Shown piece after piece: positions 1-7,655 of a stretch of DNA of 64,000 nt. The notes under the pieces are model-generated. The model saw nothing but the letters and a program-made list of their open reading frames with translations, was not told the DNA's origin and ran no database searches. Source of the stretch: Teichococcus wenyumeiae (GTDB lineage Bacteria > Pseudomonadota > Alphaproteobacteria > Acetobacterales > Acetobacteraceae). The stretch is from the NCBI RefSeq assembly GCF_003696345.1, contig NZ_RFLX01000013.1:1-64000 (forward strand), written 5' to 3'. Each line of letters opens with the position of its first letter. Position 1 is the stretch's first letter. Position numbers and translations under genes: made by a program.

Positions 1-163
1 GTCGGCTCGAAGCTCCCCGTCCGAGGGCGAAGCAGCACGGCATCGGCACGCTTGGGAAGAAGGGCATCCAGACAGCGCTTACGTTCAATTGCACGCAGCC
101 GATGATGTTCTCGCCATGGCTGCGGCTTGGCGGCTGAAAGCCAGCCGCCAAGCCTGAACCTTG

Positions 164-391
164 TCACGGGGTATTACCGGCAGCCGGCACTGCGCGGAGT
201 ACAAAGAGGCGGTGCGACGCGATGTCCACCATGCGGCGCATGCGTTCCAGCCACACCTTTTCTGCATCGGCCAAGCTGTGAAACGGGCCATGTAGCTCTT
301 CAGTGCCAGCTTCTAAATCAGTGAAGCTGGTGTCGCGGAAGATTCCGCCCCAGACAACCCAAATCTCGCGACTGGCCAAGGGATCGTTCAT
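164..391 (-). CDS. DUF4170-type small protein
   Basis: A 75-residue soluble protein. The pattern WVVWGG near the N-terminus, then F-T-D-L, GTEELHGPF, AEKVW and VDIASHRL matches my memory of DUF4170, a family of short alphaproteobacterial proteins of unknown function. Length is usual for that family and no membrane segment or signal is visible. It is the first recognisable gene on the minus strand and lies outside the flagellar locus. Function is unknown; the family call rests on motif memory, not a search. Confidence 0.7.
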   Translation of the reverse strand: MNDPLASREIWVVWGGIFRDTSFTDLEAGTEELHGPFHSLADAEKVWLERMRRMVDIASHRLFVLRAVPAAGNTP

Positions 392-445
392 CCTAGTCTC
401 CTGATCATAGTCATGACGTTGACGCAGGCCATATCGCTCCGGACG

Positions 446-676
446 TCAACGGCTGCAACGTATGCGGATCGTGACCCGACTGGCAGGGGGAGGAGCGACC
501 TTCATCGATCGCATCCAGGTCGGTGCGTTACGCCAGCATACCAGCAGGGTCAGAAAGCCTGCTGCACACAGCGTGGCAACTAGCCCGCCGCCATCTGGCA
601 AGGGCAGATCAGTTGCTGCCAAGAGGATGCCACTGACAAAAATGGCTAGGGGCCAGGGGCGACTGGTGTGCTGCAT
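446..676 (-). CDS. small membrane protein, unknown function
   Basis: A 76-residue protein starting MQHTSRPW. Two hydrophobic stretches (about residues 8-22 and 29-46) suggest two membrane helices, followed by a basic tail. I chose the ATG at 676 because AGGAA lies about 8 nt upstream on the minus strand; the in-frame start at 790 would add an implausible arginine-rich leader. A copy of the flagellar TGCGAAAAAT element lies about 72 bp upstream in the same orientation, so it may be expressed with the flagellar genes. No family recognised. Confidence 0.5.
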   Translation of the reverse strand: MQHTSRPWPLAIFVSGILLAATDLPLPDGGGLVATLCAAGFLTLLVCWRNAPTWMRSMKVAPPPASRVTIRIRCSR

Positions 677-747
677 AGGAGTTCTTCCTCGTGTCCGGCT
701 TTGCCGCCGATAGCGTAGATTATAGCAGCCGCAACTCACCGGCAAAG

Positions 748-757
748 ATTTTTCGCA
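748..757 (-). promoter_or_regulatory. TGCGAAAAAT element upstream of small membrane gene
   Basis: Exact TGCGAAAAAT on the minus strand, about 72 bp before the ATG at 676, inside a locally AT-rich stretch. It is the copy closest to the replication origin. Confidence 0.55.
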
Positions 758-786
758 TAACTTTTTTATGCTGCTGCTGCGGATGA

Positions 787-945
787 TCATCCCCGAGCAA
801 GACCAAAGCTAGTTCGGCTGTGGAACAAAGGGCGTTCGGGGTGTCGGTGAAAGGACGAGTCTGCCGCTTCCAATGCCTGACCACTGGAAAATTGAATTAT
901 CTTCGCAGACATCAACTTTAGGTTGATTTCTTCCTTCGAAGCCAT
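787..945 (-). CDS. possible short ORF between inverted iteron-like repeats
   Basis: A 52-residue ORF starting MASKEEINLK. A weak AGGA lies about 11 nt before the ATG. It sits largely between the two arms of a 19-bp inverted repeat (841-859 and 954-972), and its reading frame crosses one arm. No family is recognised, and the region may simply be non-coding origin DNA. Confidence 0.22.
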   Translation of the reverse strand: MASKEEINLKLMSAKIIQFSSGQALEAADSSFHRHPERPLFHSRTSFGLARG

Positions 946-972
946 TGGTGTTGCTCGTCCTTTCGCCGACAC
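841..972. repeat. 19-bp iteron-like inverted repeat pair
   Basis: The arm at 841-859 (GTGTCGGTGAAAGGACGAG) and the reverse complement of 954-972 (GTGTCGGCGAAAGGACGAG) agree at 18 of 19 bases. Both resemble the iteron at 1261-1279 (GTGTCGGCGTGACGACGAG), differing mainly in the central four bases. They are probably outlying Rep-binding sites in opposite orientation. A short perfect dyad, ATCAAC-N5-GTTGAT, lies between the arms at 911-927. Confidence 0.6.
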
Positions 973-1135
973 CCTTTTAAGGCCTTTGCTGTCACGGCCG
1001 GTTCTACCTTTCCGTTGTTCTCAAGCTTATGCGGGCGCTGTCCACAGGCCACCCGAGAAGAGTGTTGAAGAGTTTTAAAGTGAAGAAGTTACAAGGTTAC
1101 CGCTCCAGAACTCGCAGCATAATCAGCTATTTACG

Positions 1136-1408
1136 GGGATATTTGTCGCCGTCGCGACGGGTAAGCGTCGGCTTGGCGCCGAGTCTCGGTCGCCTCCGGG
1201 ACGAGTCTTTGTCCAGCAAAAGCCGAGTCTTTGTCGGCGTGGCGACGTCAGGCTCTAGTAGTGTCGGCGTGACGACGAGGCCGGCCATTGTGGATGACCA
1301 GATTGGCCCAGCTAACACCGTCTCCAGGGCCAGTGTCGGCGTCGCGACGAAGTGGTGTCGGCGTGACGACGAGTGCGACATCGGAAAAGCTCGTCGTGAC
1401 GCCGACAG
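1136..1408 (+). repeat. iteron array, probable plasmid origin of replication
   Basis: Five degenerate units follow one another at exact 22-bp spacing from 1136, 1158, 1180, 1202 and 1224; CGAGTCTTTGTC, for example, recurs at 1202 and 1224. Further copies with core GTGTCGGCGTGACGACGAG lie at 1261-1279 and 1355-1373, plus a variant at 1333-1352, the last two cores again 22 bp apart. An inverted copy at 1390-1408 faces the one at 1355-1373 and could be a rep operator. The array ends about 96 bp before repA. A weak DnaA-box-like CTGTCCACA lies at 1038-1046, followed by an AT-richer stretch to about 1140. The sequence shows the repeats; origin function is inferred from position. Confidence 0.8.
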
Positions 1409-1504
1409 CTTGCAGCCAAGGCTGGCGCGCTGCTGCTCCCTCCTGCACAAAGATGCCCGTGGCGCTGCTCGCGGCGACACAGGGGCGGCCAGGATGGCGG
1501 ACGC

Positions 1505-2464
1505 ATGGACGAGCAACAGCAGGCCTTTCAGTTCGGACCGACCGACAGCCCGCTGGTGGGCAAGGTCAAAGGTGACCGCAACACCATGCGCTTCAACTTC
1601 TTCTCCCTGAGACGGGAGAAGGAGACGGAGCTACCTCGCTACGACGATGGCAAGACCTGGATTGAGGTAGTCGGCACCAAGCATGGCGTCGCCTCGATCT
1701 GGGACAAGGAATTGCTGGTTTATTCCGCGTCCTTGCTGGCCGACAAGATGAACCGGGGCGAGAAGCTGCAGCCTCGCATCACCTTCACGGCGCATGATTT
1801 TTTCCTGACCACCGGCAGCACGCCTGGCGGCTCGGCCTATGAGCGGCTCGAGGAATCCCTAGCGCGGCTGAAATCGACCTTCATCCGCACCAATATCGAG
1901 ACGGGCGGAGAAGGTGAGGACCGCGGCTTCGGCTGGCTGGACGAATACAAGATCCTCTACCGCCGCGGTAAGGATGGCCAGAAGCACATGCGGGCGGTGG
2001 AGCTGACGCTTTGTGCTTGGCTGTTCCGCGCCATTGTGCAGGACAAGCACTTCCTGACCTACAGCCCGAAGTATTTCGAGCTGCCGCCGGTGGCCAAGCG
2101 CCTTTATGAGATCGCCCGCAGCGGCCCGCCGGGCGGCTTTCGCATGAATCTCAGCAAGCTGCGCAACCGGGTCGGCACCACGCAGGACCTGCGGCGCTTC
2201 AAGGCCGAGCTGGCGGCCTATTCCACGCATAAGCGCAGCCTGCCCGACTACGGCATCGCGCTGATCGATCCGCGCCTGCGGCGCGCGCTGGACAAGGGCT
2301 TCCCCAAGCCGACGGGGCAGACGCCATTGAAGGCCTGGATGGTGGCCTTCTATCCCACCACCAATATCAACAATGTCCAGCCGCTGGAGAGCATGCCCAT
2401 GCTGGAAGAAGACGAGCCGGACCCGGCGGAAGCCAGCGAAACCCCGCTGCTGCCTGCCGCCTGA
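1505..2464 (+). CDS. repA: plasmid replication initiator protein RepA (RPA family)
   Basis: A 319-residue protein of the replication-initiator A family (PF10134 as I recall it), the usual Rep of alphaproteobacterial plasmids. Typical segments are DRNTMRFNFFSL near residue 25, GVASIWDKELLVY near 60, ITFTAHDFF near 93 and YEIARSG near 203. It should bind the iterons directly upstream and open the origin. The ATG at 1505 has an AGGA about 9 nt before it. Length is normal for the family. No parAB partition pair is visible next to it, which is unusual for a low-copy replicon; such genes may lie left of the window. Confidence 0.88.
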   Translation: MDEQQQAFQFGPTDSPLVGKVKGDRNTMRFNFFSLRREKETELPRYDDGKTWIEVVGTKHGVASIWDKELLVYSASLLADKMNRGEKLQPRITFTAHDFFLTTGSTPGGSAYERLEESLARLKSTFIRTNIETGGEGEDRGFGWLDEYKILYRRGKDGQKHMRAVELTLCAWLFRAIVQDKHFLTYSPKYFELPPVAKRLYEIARSGPPGGFRMNLSKLRNRVGTTQDLRRFKAELAAYSTHKRSLPDYGIALIDPRLRRALDKGFPKPTGQTPLKAWMVAFYPTTNINNVQPLESMPMLEEDEPDPAEASETPLLPAA

Positions 2465-2494
2465 GCCAGCCCGTTCCCCGCCGGGAGGCAGCCT

Positions 2495-2719
2495 CTAAGG
2501 CCGCTGCACCCCGACGGAGCCGTCCCGGCGGAAGACCGCGCCGTGCTGCACCAGGATCTCCTGCACCTTGGCAAGGGTGCGGCTGGTGACGTTGCCCTCG
2601 CCCTCAATGCGACTGAGGGTATTGACCGAAATACCGGCCGCGCCCGCCAAGTCCCGCAGCGTCAGCCCGACCGCCGCACGAGCCATGCGGCACTGCGAGG
2701 CGGTGATCAGCATGGCCAT
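2495..2719 (-). CDS. small XRE-family helix-turn-helix regulator
   Basis: A 74-residue protein consisting of one XRE/Cro helix-turn-helix: TLRDLAGAAGISVNTLSRIEG spans the recognition region (about residues 19-40), followed by TLAKVQEIL and a short beta tail. Such proteins bind DNA operators, but the target is not known here. It starts 5 bp after minE ends, so it is most likely the last gene of the min operon; it could also act on the convergent repA. The recognition helix and length are typical of stand-alone plasmid and phage regulators. Confidence 0.75.
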   Translation of the reverse strand: MAMLITASQCRMARAAVGLTLRDLAGAAGISVNTLSRIEGEGNVTSRTLAKVQEILVQHGAVFRRDGSVGVQRP

Positions 2720-2724
2720 GGCGC

Positions 2725-2973
2725 TCAGCGTCCCGGCGTGAGGTCGATCTCAATCTCTCGTACCTCCAGTGTCGGCGAAGTGCCGAGGCGCACGCGCACC
2801 CGGCCACCGCGTGCCAGGCGGCGGATCTCGCGCAGGCAGGCATCCTGGATGCGTTGCGCGATGCCGTCACCGAAATTCGCGATGCGGTCGCGGCTCACCT
2901 GGGCGCGCAGCCGAACGGCGGCCAAGCTGGCCGTGCTGCGGCGGTGATGGATCAGGCTGATAAGGGCGGCCAT
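2725..2973 (-). CDS. minE: cell division topological specificity factor MinE
   Basis: An 82-residue protein. The N-terminal part has the MinE pattern in which ASLAAVRLRAQVSRDR (about residues 15-30) corresponds to the MinD-binding segment (TANIAKERLQIIVAERR in E. coli). The C-terminal half, LREIRRL to VREIEIDL, fits the topological specificity domain. MinE stimulates MinD ATPase and drives pole-to-pole oscillation so that the division ring forms at midcell. Divergent in sequence, but its position directly after minD and its length (88 in E. coli) support the call. Confidence 0.8.
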   Translation of the reverse strand: MAALISLIHHRRSTASLAAVRLRAQVSRDRIANFGDGIAQRIQDACLREIRRLARGGRVRVRLGTSPTLEVREIEIDLTPGR

Positions 2974-3008
2974 GAGGGGAATTTCCGGGCTGAAGGGGGC
3001 TTGGGGAG

Positions 3009-3869
3009 TCAGGCGTGGCGGAACAGGCAGCGCAGCAAGCCGCGCTGCGCCGTCTCGGCCAGCGTGGACAGGAAGCCGGCCGGCTGGGCCACGCGGCCGG
3101 CCATGGCAGGGCTGTGGCGGATTTCGGCCAGGAAGCGCATGGCGGCGGCGCGATAGGCGCGGCCGACCTCGGTGCCGGTCTCCAGGCTTACCGGGCGACC
3201 GGCGTTGGAGGCGCGCAGCACTGTCGGACTTTCCGGCACCACACCCAGCAGCGGCATGGCCAGGATGTCCTGAATGGCGGGCAGGGACAGCATCTCGCCA
3301 CGCTTCACCCGCTCCTCGTTGTAGCGGGTGACGACCAGATGCTCCCGCACTGGCGTCAGGCCAGACTGGGCGCGGCGGGAACGGGCGGCGATATAGCCCA
3401 TGATGCGGTCAGCATCCCGCACCGAGGTCACCTCGGGGTTGCAGACCACAATGGCATGGTCGGCGTGGTGCAGGGCCATCATGGCGCCGTGCTCGATGCC
3501 GGCGGGGCTGTCGCAGAGGATATAGTCGAAGGCCGGCGCGAGCAGGTTCATCACATGGTCGATGGCCTCCGGCGTCAGCGCCTCCTTGTCCGTAGTCTGG
3601 GAGGTGGCGAGGAGCTGCAGGTTCGGCACCCGCTTATCCCGCACCAGCGCCTGAGACAGGTTGGCCGTGCCATGCGCCACATGAAGGAAATCATAGACCA
3701 CCCGCTTCTCCACCCCCATGACGAGATCGAGGTTCCGCAGGCCCATGTCGAAATCCACTACGCAGACGCGGTGGCCTTGCAGCGCCAGCGCGGCGCCGAA
3801 AGCGGCGGTGGTGGTCGTCTTGCCGACGCCGCCCTTGCCGGAGGTGACGGTGATAATGGTTGCGGACAT
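3009..3869 (-). CDS. minD: septum site-determining ATPase MinD
   Basis: A 286-residue ParA/MinD-type ATPase. The deviant Walker A SGKGGVGKTTTT lies at residues 10-21, VVDFDMGLRNLDLVMG near 38 is the MinD signature, and CDSPAGIE near 139 is the Walker B region. The C-terminus ends in a short amphipathic helix, RGLLRCLFRHA, as in MinD membrane-targeting tails. That tail, and minC upstream with minE downstream, separate it from flagellar FlhG/FleN and from plasmid ParA. It recruits MinC to the membrane and inhibits division away from midcell. Confidence 0.92.
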   Translation of the reverse strand: MSATIITVTSGKGGVGKTTTTAAFGAALALQGHRVCVVDFDMGLRNLDLVMGVEKRVVYDFLHVAHGTANLSQALVRDKRVPNLQLLATSQTTDKEALTPEAIDHVMNLLAPAFDYILCDSPAGIEHGAMMALHHADHAIVVCNPEVTSVRDADRIMGYIAARSRRAQSGLTPVREHLVVTRYNEERVKRGEMLSLPAIQDILAMPLLGVVPESPTVLRASNAGRPVSLETGTEVGRAYRAAAMRFLAEIRHSPAMAGRVAQPAGFLSTLAETAQRGLLRCLFRHA

Positions 3870-3910
3870 CGGGTTTCTCCCTGAGGTCGGTGGTTCGGAC
3901 AGGATCGGGG

Positions 3911-4621
3911 TCAGGGCAGGGGGGCGAAGCGCAGCGCGCCATCGTCCAGGCTGACCTGGGCCGGGCGCTTGGCCCAGCCGGGGGGAAAGTCCTCGGCGCC
4001 GAGGTAGAGACCGGCGATCGAGACCATTTCCGCGTCAAACGTTTTCGCAAAGATGCGGGCGTGAGGATCATCGCCTAGCCCCGCACTGGCGGCGCCACGC
4101 AAGGCGCCATAGACATGGATGCAGCCATCCGCCAGCAACTGCGCGCCGGGCGAGACGGAATGCAGCACGATCAGATCGGCCTCGGCGGCATAGATGCGCT
4201 GGCCGGAACGCACCGGTTCCTGGACGATCACCGGCGGGCGGCGGATGCGTTCGGCGGAGAGGTTCTGGCGCGGCTCAGGGTCCAGCACGCGGCCGAGGCC
4301 ACTGGCCAGCGCCGCCTGCTCCACTTTAGCGTCGCCGGCGCGAAAGGCGGCGGGCACCAGGCCGCGCTGGCGCAGCAGCGCCACGGCCTCCGCCACCCGT
4401 GGCGCGGAGGCCGCAGGCAAGGCGGTGAGATCCAGGATGGCCGGGGCATGGCGGAACAGGCCCGCCATGGCCGCCAGGCGGGCGGAAAGCGCCCGGTCCA
4501 ACTCCTGCACCGCCACATCGGCGATCTCGACCGTCAGAAAAGGATGCACCCGCCCGCGCAGCCGCAGCGGCGTCTCGCTGGCCTGGCGCCGCATGGCTGA
4601 AGGGGGCAGGGGTGTTGTCAT
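3911..4621 (-). CDS. minC: septum site-determining protein MinC
   Basis: A 236-residue division inhibitor. The C-terminal half has the MinC beta-helix signature: VRSGQRIYAAEADLIVL, then VSPGAQLLADGCIHVYGALR (about residues 137-173) and AEMVSIAGLYLG. The N-terminal half is variable, as is usual. With MinD it blocks FtsZ assembly near poles. First gene of minC-minD-minE-xre. The 118 bp upstream contain the TGCGAAAAAT element that also precedes flagellar operons, so cell-division placement may be co-expressed with flagella. Confidence 0.9.
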   Translation of the reverse strand: MTTPLPPSAMRRQASETPLRLRGRVHPFLTVEIADVAVQELDRALSARLAAMAGLFRHAPAILDLTALPAASAPRVAEAVALLRQRGLVPAAFRAGDAKVEQAALASGLGRVLDPEPRQNLSAERIRRPPVIVQEPVRSGQRIYAAEADLIVLHSVSPGAQLLADGCIHVYGALRGAASAGLGDDPHARIFAKTFDAEMVSIAGLYLGAEDFPPGWAKRPAQVSLDDGALRFAPLP

Positions 4622-4722
4622 CGATTAAACCGCCTTCTGTCGGTTTTCGCTGGCGCGTTTCGTGAACGCCGGCCTGGGCTATCCGCCTGCTGCGGACCTG
4701 TATGGGCTTACGTGCATCGGGA

Positions 4723-4732
4723 ATTTTTCGCA
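4723..4732 (-). promoter_or_regulatory. TGCGAAAAAT element upstream of minC
   Basis: Exact TGCGAAAAAT on the minus strand, about 102 bp before the minC ATG and pointing toward it. Confidence 0.6.
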
Positions 4733-4739
4733 AGATAAA

Positions 4740-5435
4740 TCATGCGGCGTGCAACAGCCGTGGCGCGGTGGCCGTGGTCAGGCCATCCAGCCAAGCCAGG
4801 GCCTCAGCCATCCAGAGCCGGAACAGGGCCTGCCCGTCACGGAAAGGACCGTCCAGCCGCGCCTGCGCCACCGGCAGGCATTCGCCCCGTAGTTGCGCCA
4901 GCGCCAGGCGTTGTAACTGGGCGCGCAGGACGGGTTCCTCCTCCTGCGCCGGCAAGGGCAGGCCGGCAGCTTCTCGGAAGGCGGCGAAGCTGCAGCGCGG
5001 CAGGCCATCATCCTCCGGCAGGGACCCCAGGGGGCGCAGCCGTGTGCCATCCCAGGCCAGCAGGCGCAGGTCGTGCCGCGCCATGCCGGGCGGCACAATG
5101 AAGCCGGGTACCATGCCGGGCTGCAGCGCCAGTAGGCCACCCAGCCAGTCCAGTCCCGCCGAGAGCAGGGCCGGGCAGGGTATCAGGCTGGCGGAGGCCA
5201 GCAGGCGCGCTTCCCCCGCCGCCGCCTGCACAATGCGGGAGCCGCGCGTGGCATGGTCCAGACTCTCGCCCGTCAGCAGGACGGCGACATCGGGATGCCG
5301 GAACAGCGGATGCGCCGGCGGCTGCCGCGGCAGGCGGCCAGCCAGCAGCGCCACCAGCGCCTCCGCTTCCTGCAGCGGCAGTGGGTGGCGTAGGGGCGCG
5401 TCGAGTTCCAGCCGGGCTTCGCGGATGGCGGTCAT
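4740..5435 (-). CDS. conserved-looking protein of unknown function (231 aa)
   Basis: A soluble 231-residue protein rich in alanine and leucine with no recognised domain, signal peptide or membrane helix. Its ATG overlaps the stop of the upstream gene (TCATGA), indicating translational coupling with the 5432-5794 product. It lies between minC and the divergent flagellar-side gene at 5935, and the pair's promoter region carries a TGCGAAAAAC element. I infer a flagellum-related accessory role from context only. Confidence 0.55.
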   Translation of the reverse strand: MTAIREARLELDAPLRHPLPLQEAEALVALLAGRLPRQPPAHPLFRHPDVAVLLTGESLDHATRGSRIVQAAAGEARLLASASLIPCPALLSAGLDWLGGLLALQPGMVPGFIVPPGMARHDLRLLAWDGTRLRPLGSLPEDDGLPRCSFAAFREAAGLPLPAQEEEPVLRAQLQRLALAQLRGECLPVAQARLDGPFRDGQALFRLWMAEALAWLDGLTTATAPRLLHAA

Positions 5436-5794
5436 GAGCCTGCCGCCTCCCGCGCCGCCAGCCGCCGCCGGCGTTCGGCCGCCGCCAGCGCCGCCTCCAC
5501 CGCCGCCCGATCCGCTCCCACGCTGTGACGATGCAGCGCCAGCGGCGGCTCGTCATGCGGATCTTCCTCGATCAGCACGACTTCCGCCGGCCGGTCGGCC
5601 TGCACGGCGCCGAAGAGCCCCTCGCGATACTGCACCACCACGCGGGGCAGGGCGGCCGGGCGCAGCAGGTCTTCCAAGTGCGCCAGGGCCTGCTCGAATT
5701 CTTCCTCGCTTCCCTCGATCTGCACCAGGTCGAGAATCTCGCGGCCGTCCCGGACGAGGCTGGCCTCGCCGGGGCCACGACGGTTGATCTCCAT
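5432..5794 (-). CDS. small acidic protein of unknown function (120 aa)
   Basis: A 120-residue protein starting MEINRRGPGE, chosen over the in-frame start at 5869 because that would overlap the regulatory motif and add an unlikely leader. The middle contains an acidic helix (GSEEEFEQALAHLEDLL, about residues 28-44) and the tail is an alanine- and arginine-rich helix. It could be a chaperone-like partner of the coupled downstream gene, but no family is recognised. The 66-bp leader carries a TGCGAAAAAC element in the same direction. Confidence 0.5.
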   Translation of the reverse strand: MEINRRGPGEASLVRDGREILDLVQIEGSEEEFEQALAHLEDLLRPAALPRVVVQYREGLFGAVQADRPAEVVLIEEDPHDEPPLALHRHSVGADRAAVEAALAAAERRRRLAAREAAGS

Positions 5795-5858
5795 CCGGCT
5801 TCTCCTGAAGTGGTAGCAACCAAGGCCGTGGTGACACGCCGCAAGACTCCTATCAACT

Positions 5859-5868
5859 GTTTTTCGCA
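5859..5868 (-). promoter_or_regulatory. TGCGAAAAAC element in divergent promoter region
   Basis: One mismatch (last base) to TGCGAAAAAT. On the minus strand it reads toward the 5794 gene; the divergent plus-strand gene at 5935 shares the same region. Confidence 0.5.
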
Positions 5869-5934
5869 TAAGTGGCCGTTGACGCCGCGCGGCCCGGGCG
5901 GAGAATGGCTTTCTCCTTCTTGTGATTGTCCGCC

Positions 5935-7185
5935 ATGCCGCATCCGAGCTTGCAGGATGGCCCGCTCGCCCGGGTCAACGCCTATGACCTGACCACCCCG
6001 GCGGGCCTGGCGTTGCTGCGCCGCTTCGATGCCCAGTTCCACCGCCTGCCGCAGGCGGCGCGTGAGGCCGCGCTGGCCGATCTGCAACTGGTGCTGCCGC
6101 TGGCGGACCGTGCCGAGGGCCTGCTGGTGCTGCCCGGTGGCGCCCTGGCTTGGCGCGACGGAGAGACGATTCTCCTGCCCGATCCTGGCTCTGCCACCGG
6201 CATCACCCAGGCTGCTCAACTTCGGCAGGCAACGCTGGCGGCGGGGGCCCTGATGGTCTGCCATGAGGCGGCGGGCCTGCGCATCGCCGGGGGTGCGTCC
6301 GGCATGCCGCAATCCGCCACCTTGCTGCCGCGGGCATCGGTCCTGGCGCCGCTGCTGCCGGCGCTGGCGGAATGGCGCGGACCGGCGGTGATCCACTGGC
6401 ACGGCGAGGGCGCTGTGGTCTGGGAGATGGTGCCGGCGCCGCCGCCGCTGGCCCTGGCCGTCAGCCTTGTGGGCGAGCCTCTGCCCCCGGATGCCACCTT
6501 GCCGCGCTTTCTCTGGGCCATGGCAGGCGCGGATGAAAGCTACCAACTGCTATCCTCCGGCCTGTCGGCGCATCTCGACGAGATGCTGGCCAGCGAGATC
6601 AGCGACGCCCTGCGCTTCGCCCTGGTGGCGCAATGGACCGATGGGGGCGACAGCTTGGCCAGCCGCCTGGCCGATGGGCTGGCCCTGCTGCCCAGCGCCT
6701 TCGCGGCCGAGGCGGCGCAACCGGCGGGGTTGGCGGCACTGGCCGAATGGCCGCGGATGCGGGCCAGACTGGAGCCGGCGCAGGCGCTGATCGGCATCGC
6801 CGCCGCCGAGGCTGGCGGCCACTGGAACCTCATGCTGCGCCAAGCCTTCCTGGCCGCCCTGCGCGAAACGCTGCCCGCCGGCACCTGCCTGCTGGCCGAG
6901 GCTGCCCGCACGGAACCTGCGCCGCTGGATGATCTGGCGGCCGACCGGCTGGTCCGGGGTGCCGCGCCCGCCTTCGCGGCCCTGGCGCCCCTGGCGGCAC
7001 AGGAGAAACCGCCGGCCTTGCTCCGCCAGGTGGGCGGCTTGGCTTTGCGCCTTGGCGTGCCGGTGCTGCTGGCGGTGCCGGACTGGGGGCTGTGCCACCT
7101 GCTGGACCCGGCGGGCACTTCCGGCTGCGGCAATGGCATGGGCTATGGCCTAGGCGCCGCCCTGGAACTCTTTGAGGACGAATAG
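5935..7185 (+). CDS. protein of unknown function (416 aa) at edge of flagellar locus
   Basis: A 416-residue soluble protein starting MPHPSLQDGPLARV; the ATG at 5935 is preferred to the TTG at 5926. It is alanine- and leucine-rich with no signal peptide or recognisable catalytic motif. The tail holds CGNGMGYGLGAALELFEDE. It is transcribed divergently from the 5432-5794 gene and ends 96 bp before cheY. Position at the start of the cheY-cheZ-fliK-flgD block suggests a flagellar or motility accessory role, but nothing in the sequence proves it. Confidence 0.55.
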   Translation: MPHPSLQDGPLARVNAYDLTTPAGLALLRRFDAQFHRLPQAAREAALADLQLVLPLADRAEGLLVLPGGALAWRDGETILLPDPGSATGITQAAQLRQATLAAGALMVCHEAAGLRIAGGASGMPQSATLLPRASVLAPLLPALAEWRGPAVIHWHGEGAVVWEMVPAPPPLALAVSLVGEPLPPDATLPRFLWAMAGADESYQLLSSGLSAHLDEMLASEISDALRFALVAQWTDGGDSLASRLADGLALLPSAFAAEAAQPAGLAALAEWPRMRARLEPAQALIGIAAAEAGGHWNLMLRQAFLAALRETLPAGTCLLAEAARTEPAPLDDLAADRLVRGAAPAFAALAPLAAQEKPPALLRQVGGLALRLGVPVLLAVPDWGLCHLLDPAGTSGCGNGMGYGLGAALELFEDE

Positions 7186-7220
7186 GGGTCGGCACTGCCA
7201 TCTGAGGCGCAAAGATCTCT

Positions 7221-7230
7221 TGCGAAAAAT
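7221..7230 (+). promoter_or_regulatory. TGCGAAAAAT element upstream of cheY
   Basis: Exact TGCGAAAAAT on the plus strand, 51 bp before the GTG start of the cheY-like gene. Confidence 0.6.
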
Positions 7231-7281
7231 TCTTGCCTGCGGAATGCTGGCGCTGCCGCTCGCATCAAAAGGGACACGCGC

Positions 7282-7644
7282 GTGAAGATCTTGGTGGTGG
7301 ACGATTACCCGACGATGCGCCGCATCGTGCGAAATCTTTTGGATCAGATCGGCTTCAAGGATGTGGAGGAAGCCGGCAATGGGGCCGAGGCGCTGGAGAA
7401 GATCAAGGTCTCCCGCTACGACATGGTGATCTCGGACTGGAACATGGAACCCATGACGGGCCTGGAGCTACTGAAGCATGTCCGTGCTGACGCGGCGCTG
7501 GCGAAGACGCCCTTCATCATGGTGACCGCGGAGAGCAAGACGGAAAACGTGATCGCTGCCAAGCAGGCCGGCGCTTCGCAGTACATCGTGAAGCCTTTCA
7601 CGGCGGAAACGCTGAAGGCGAAAATCGCTTCCGTCGTGAACTGA
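7282..7644 (+). CDS. cheY: CheY-like single-domain response regulator
   Basis: A 120-residue receiver domain with no output domain. The acidic pair Asp7-Asp8, phosphoacceptor Asp52 (in VISDWNMEP), Thr82 (MVTAE) and Lys104 (IVKPF) match the CheY active site. Phospho-CheY would bind FliM to change rotation. The GTG start at 7282 has AAGGGA about 7 nt upstream. It is followed 11 bp later by cheZ and then fliK and flgD. FliM at 44198 carries a matching DIDDLF peptide. No cheA is in the window, so its kinase must lie elsewhere. Confidence 0.92.
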   Translation: MKILVVDDYPTMRRIVRNLLDQIGFKDVEEAGNGAEALEKIKVSRYDMVISDWNMEPMTGLELLKHVRADAALAKTPFIMVTAESKTENVIAAKQAGASQYIVKPFTAETLKAKIASVVN

Positions 7645-7655
7645 GGGAGGTCGCG

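Noticed and set aside
1-163. Gene fragment at the left edge
   Set aside because: No frame in this stretch shows protein-like composition or a motif I can support.
841-1408. CRISPR array
   Set aside because: The repeats are short, degenerate and tandem without unique spacers, and they lie directly upstream of repA; iterons fit better.
3009-3869. Plasmid partition ATPase ParA or flagellar FlhG
   Set aside because: The C-terminal amphipathic tail and the adjacent minC and minE identify it as MinD.
7221-7230. Sigma-28 -10 box for the TGCGAAAAAT elements
   Set aside because: Only five of eight bases match GCCGATAA, and no -35 element at constant spacing appears upstream of the copies I aligned by eye.
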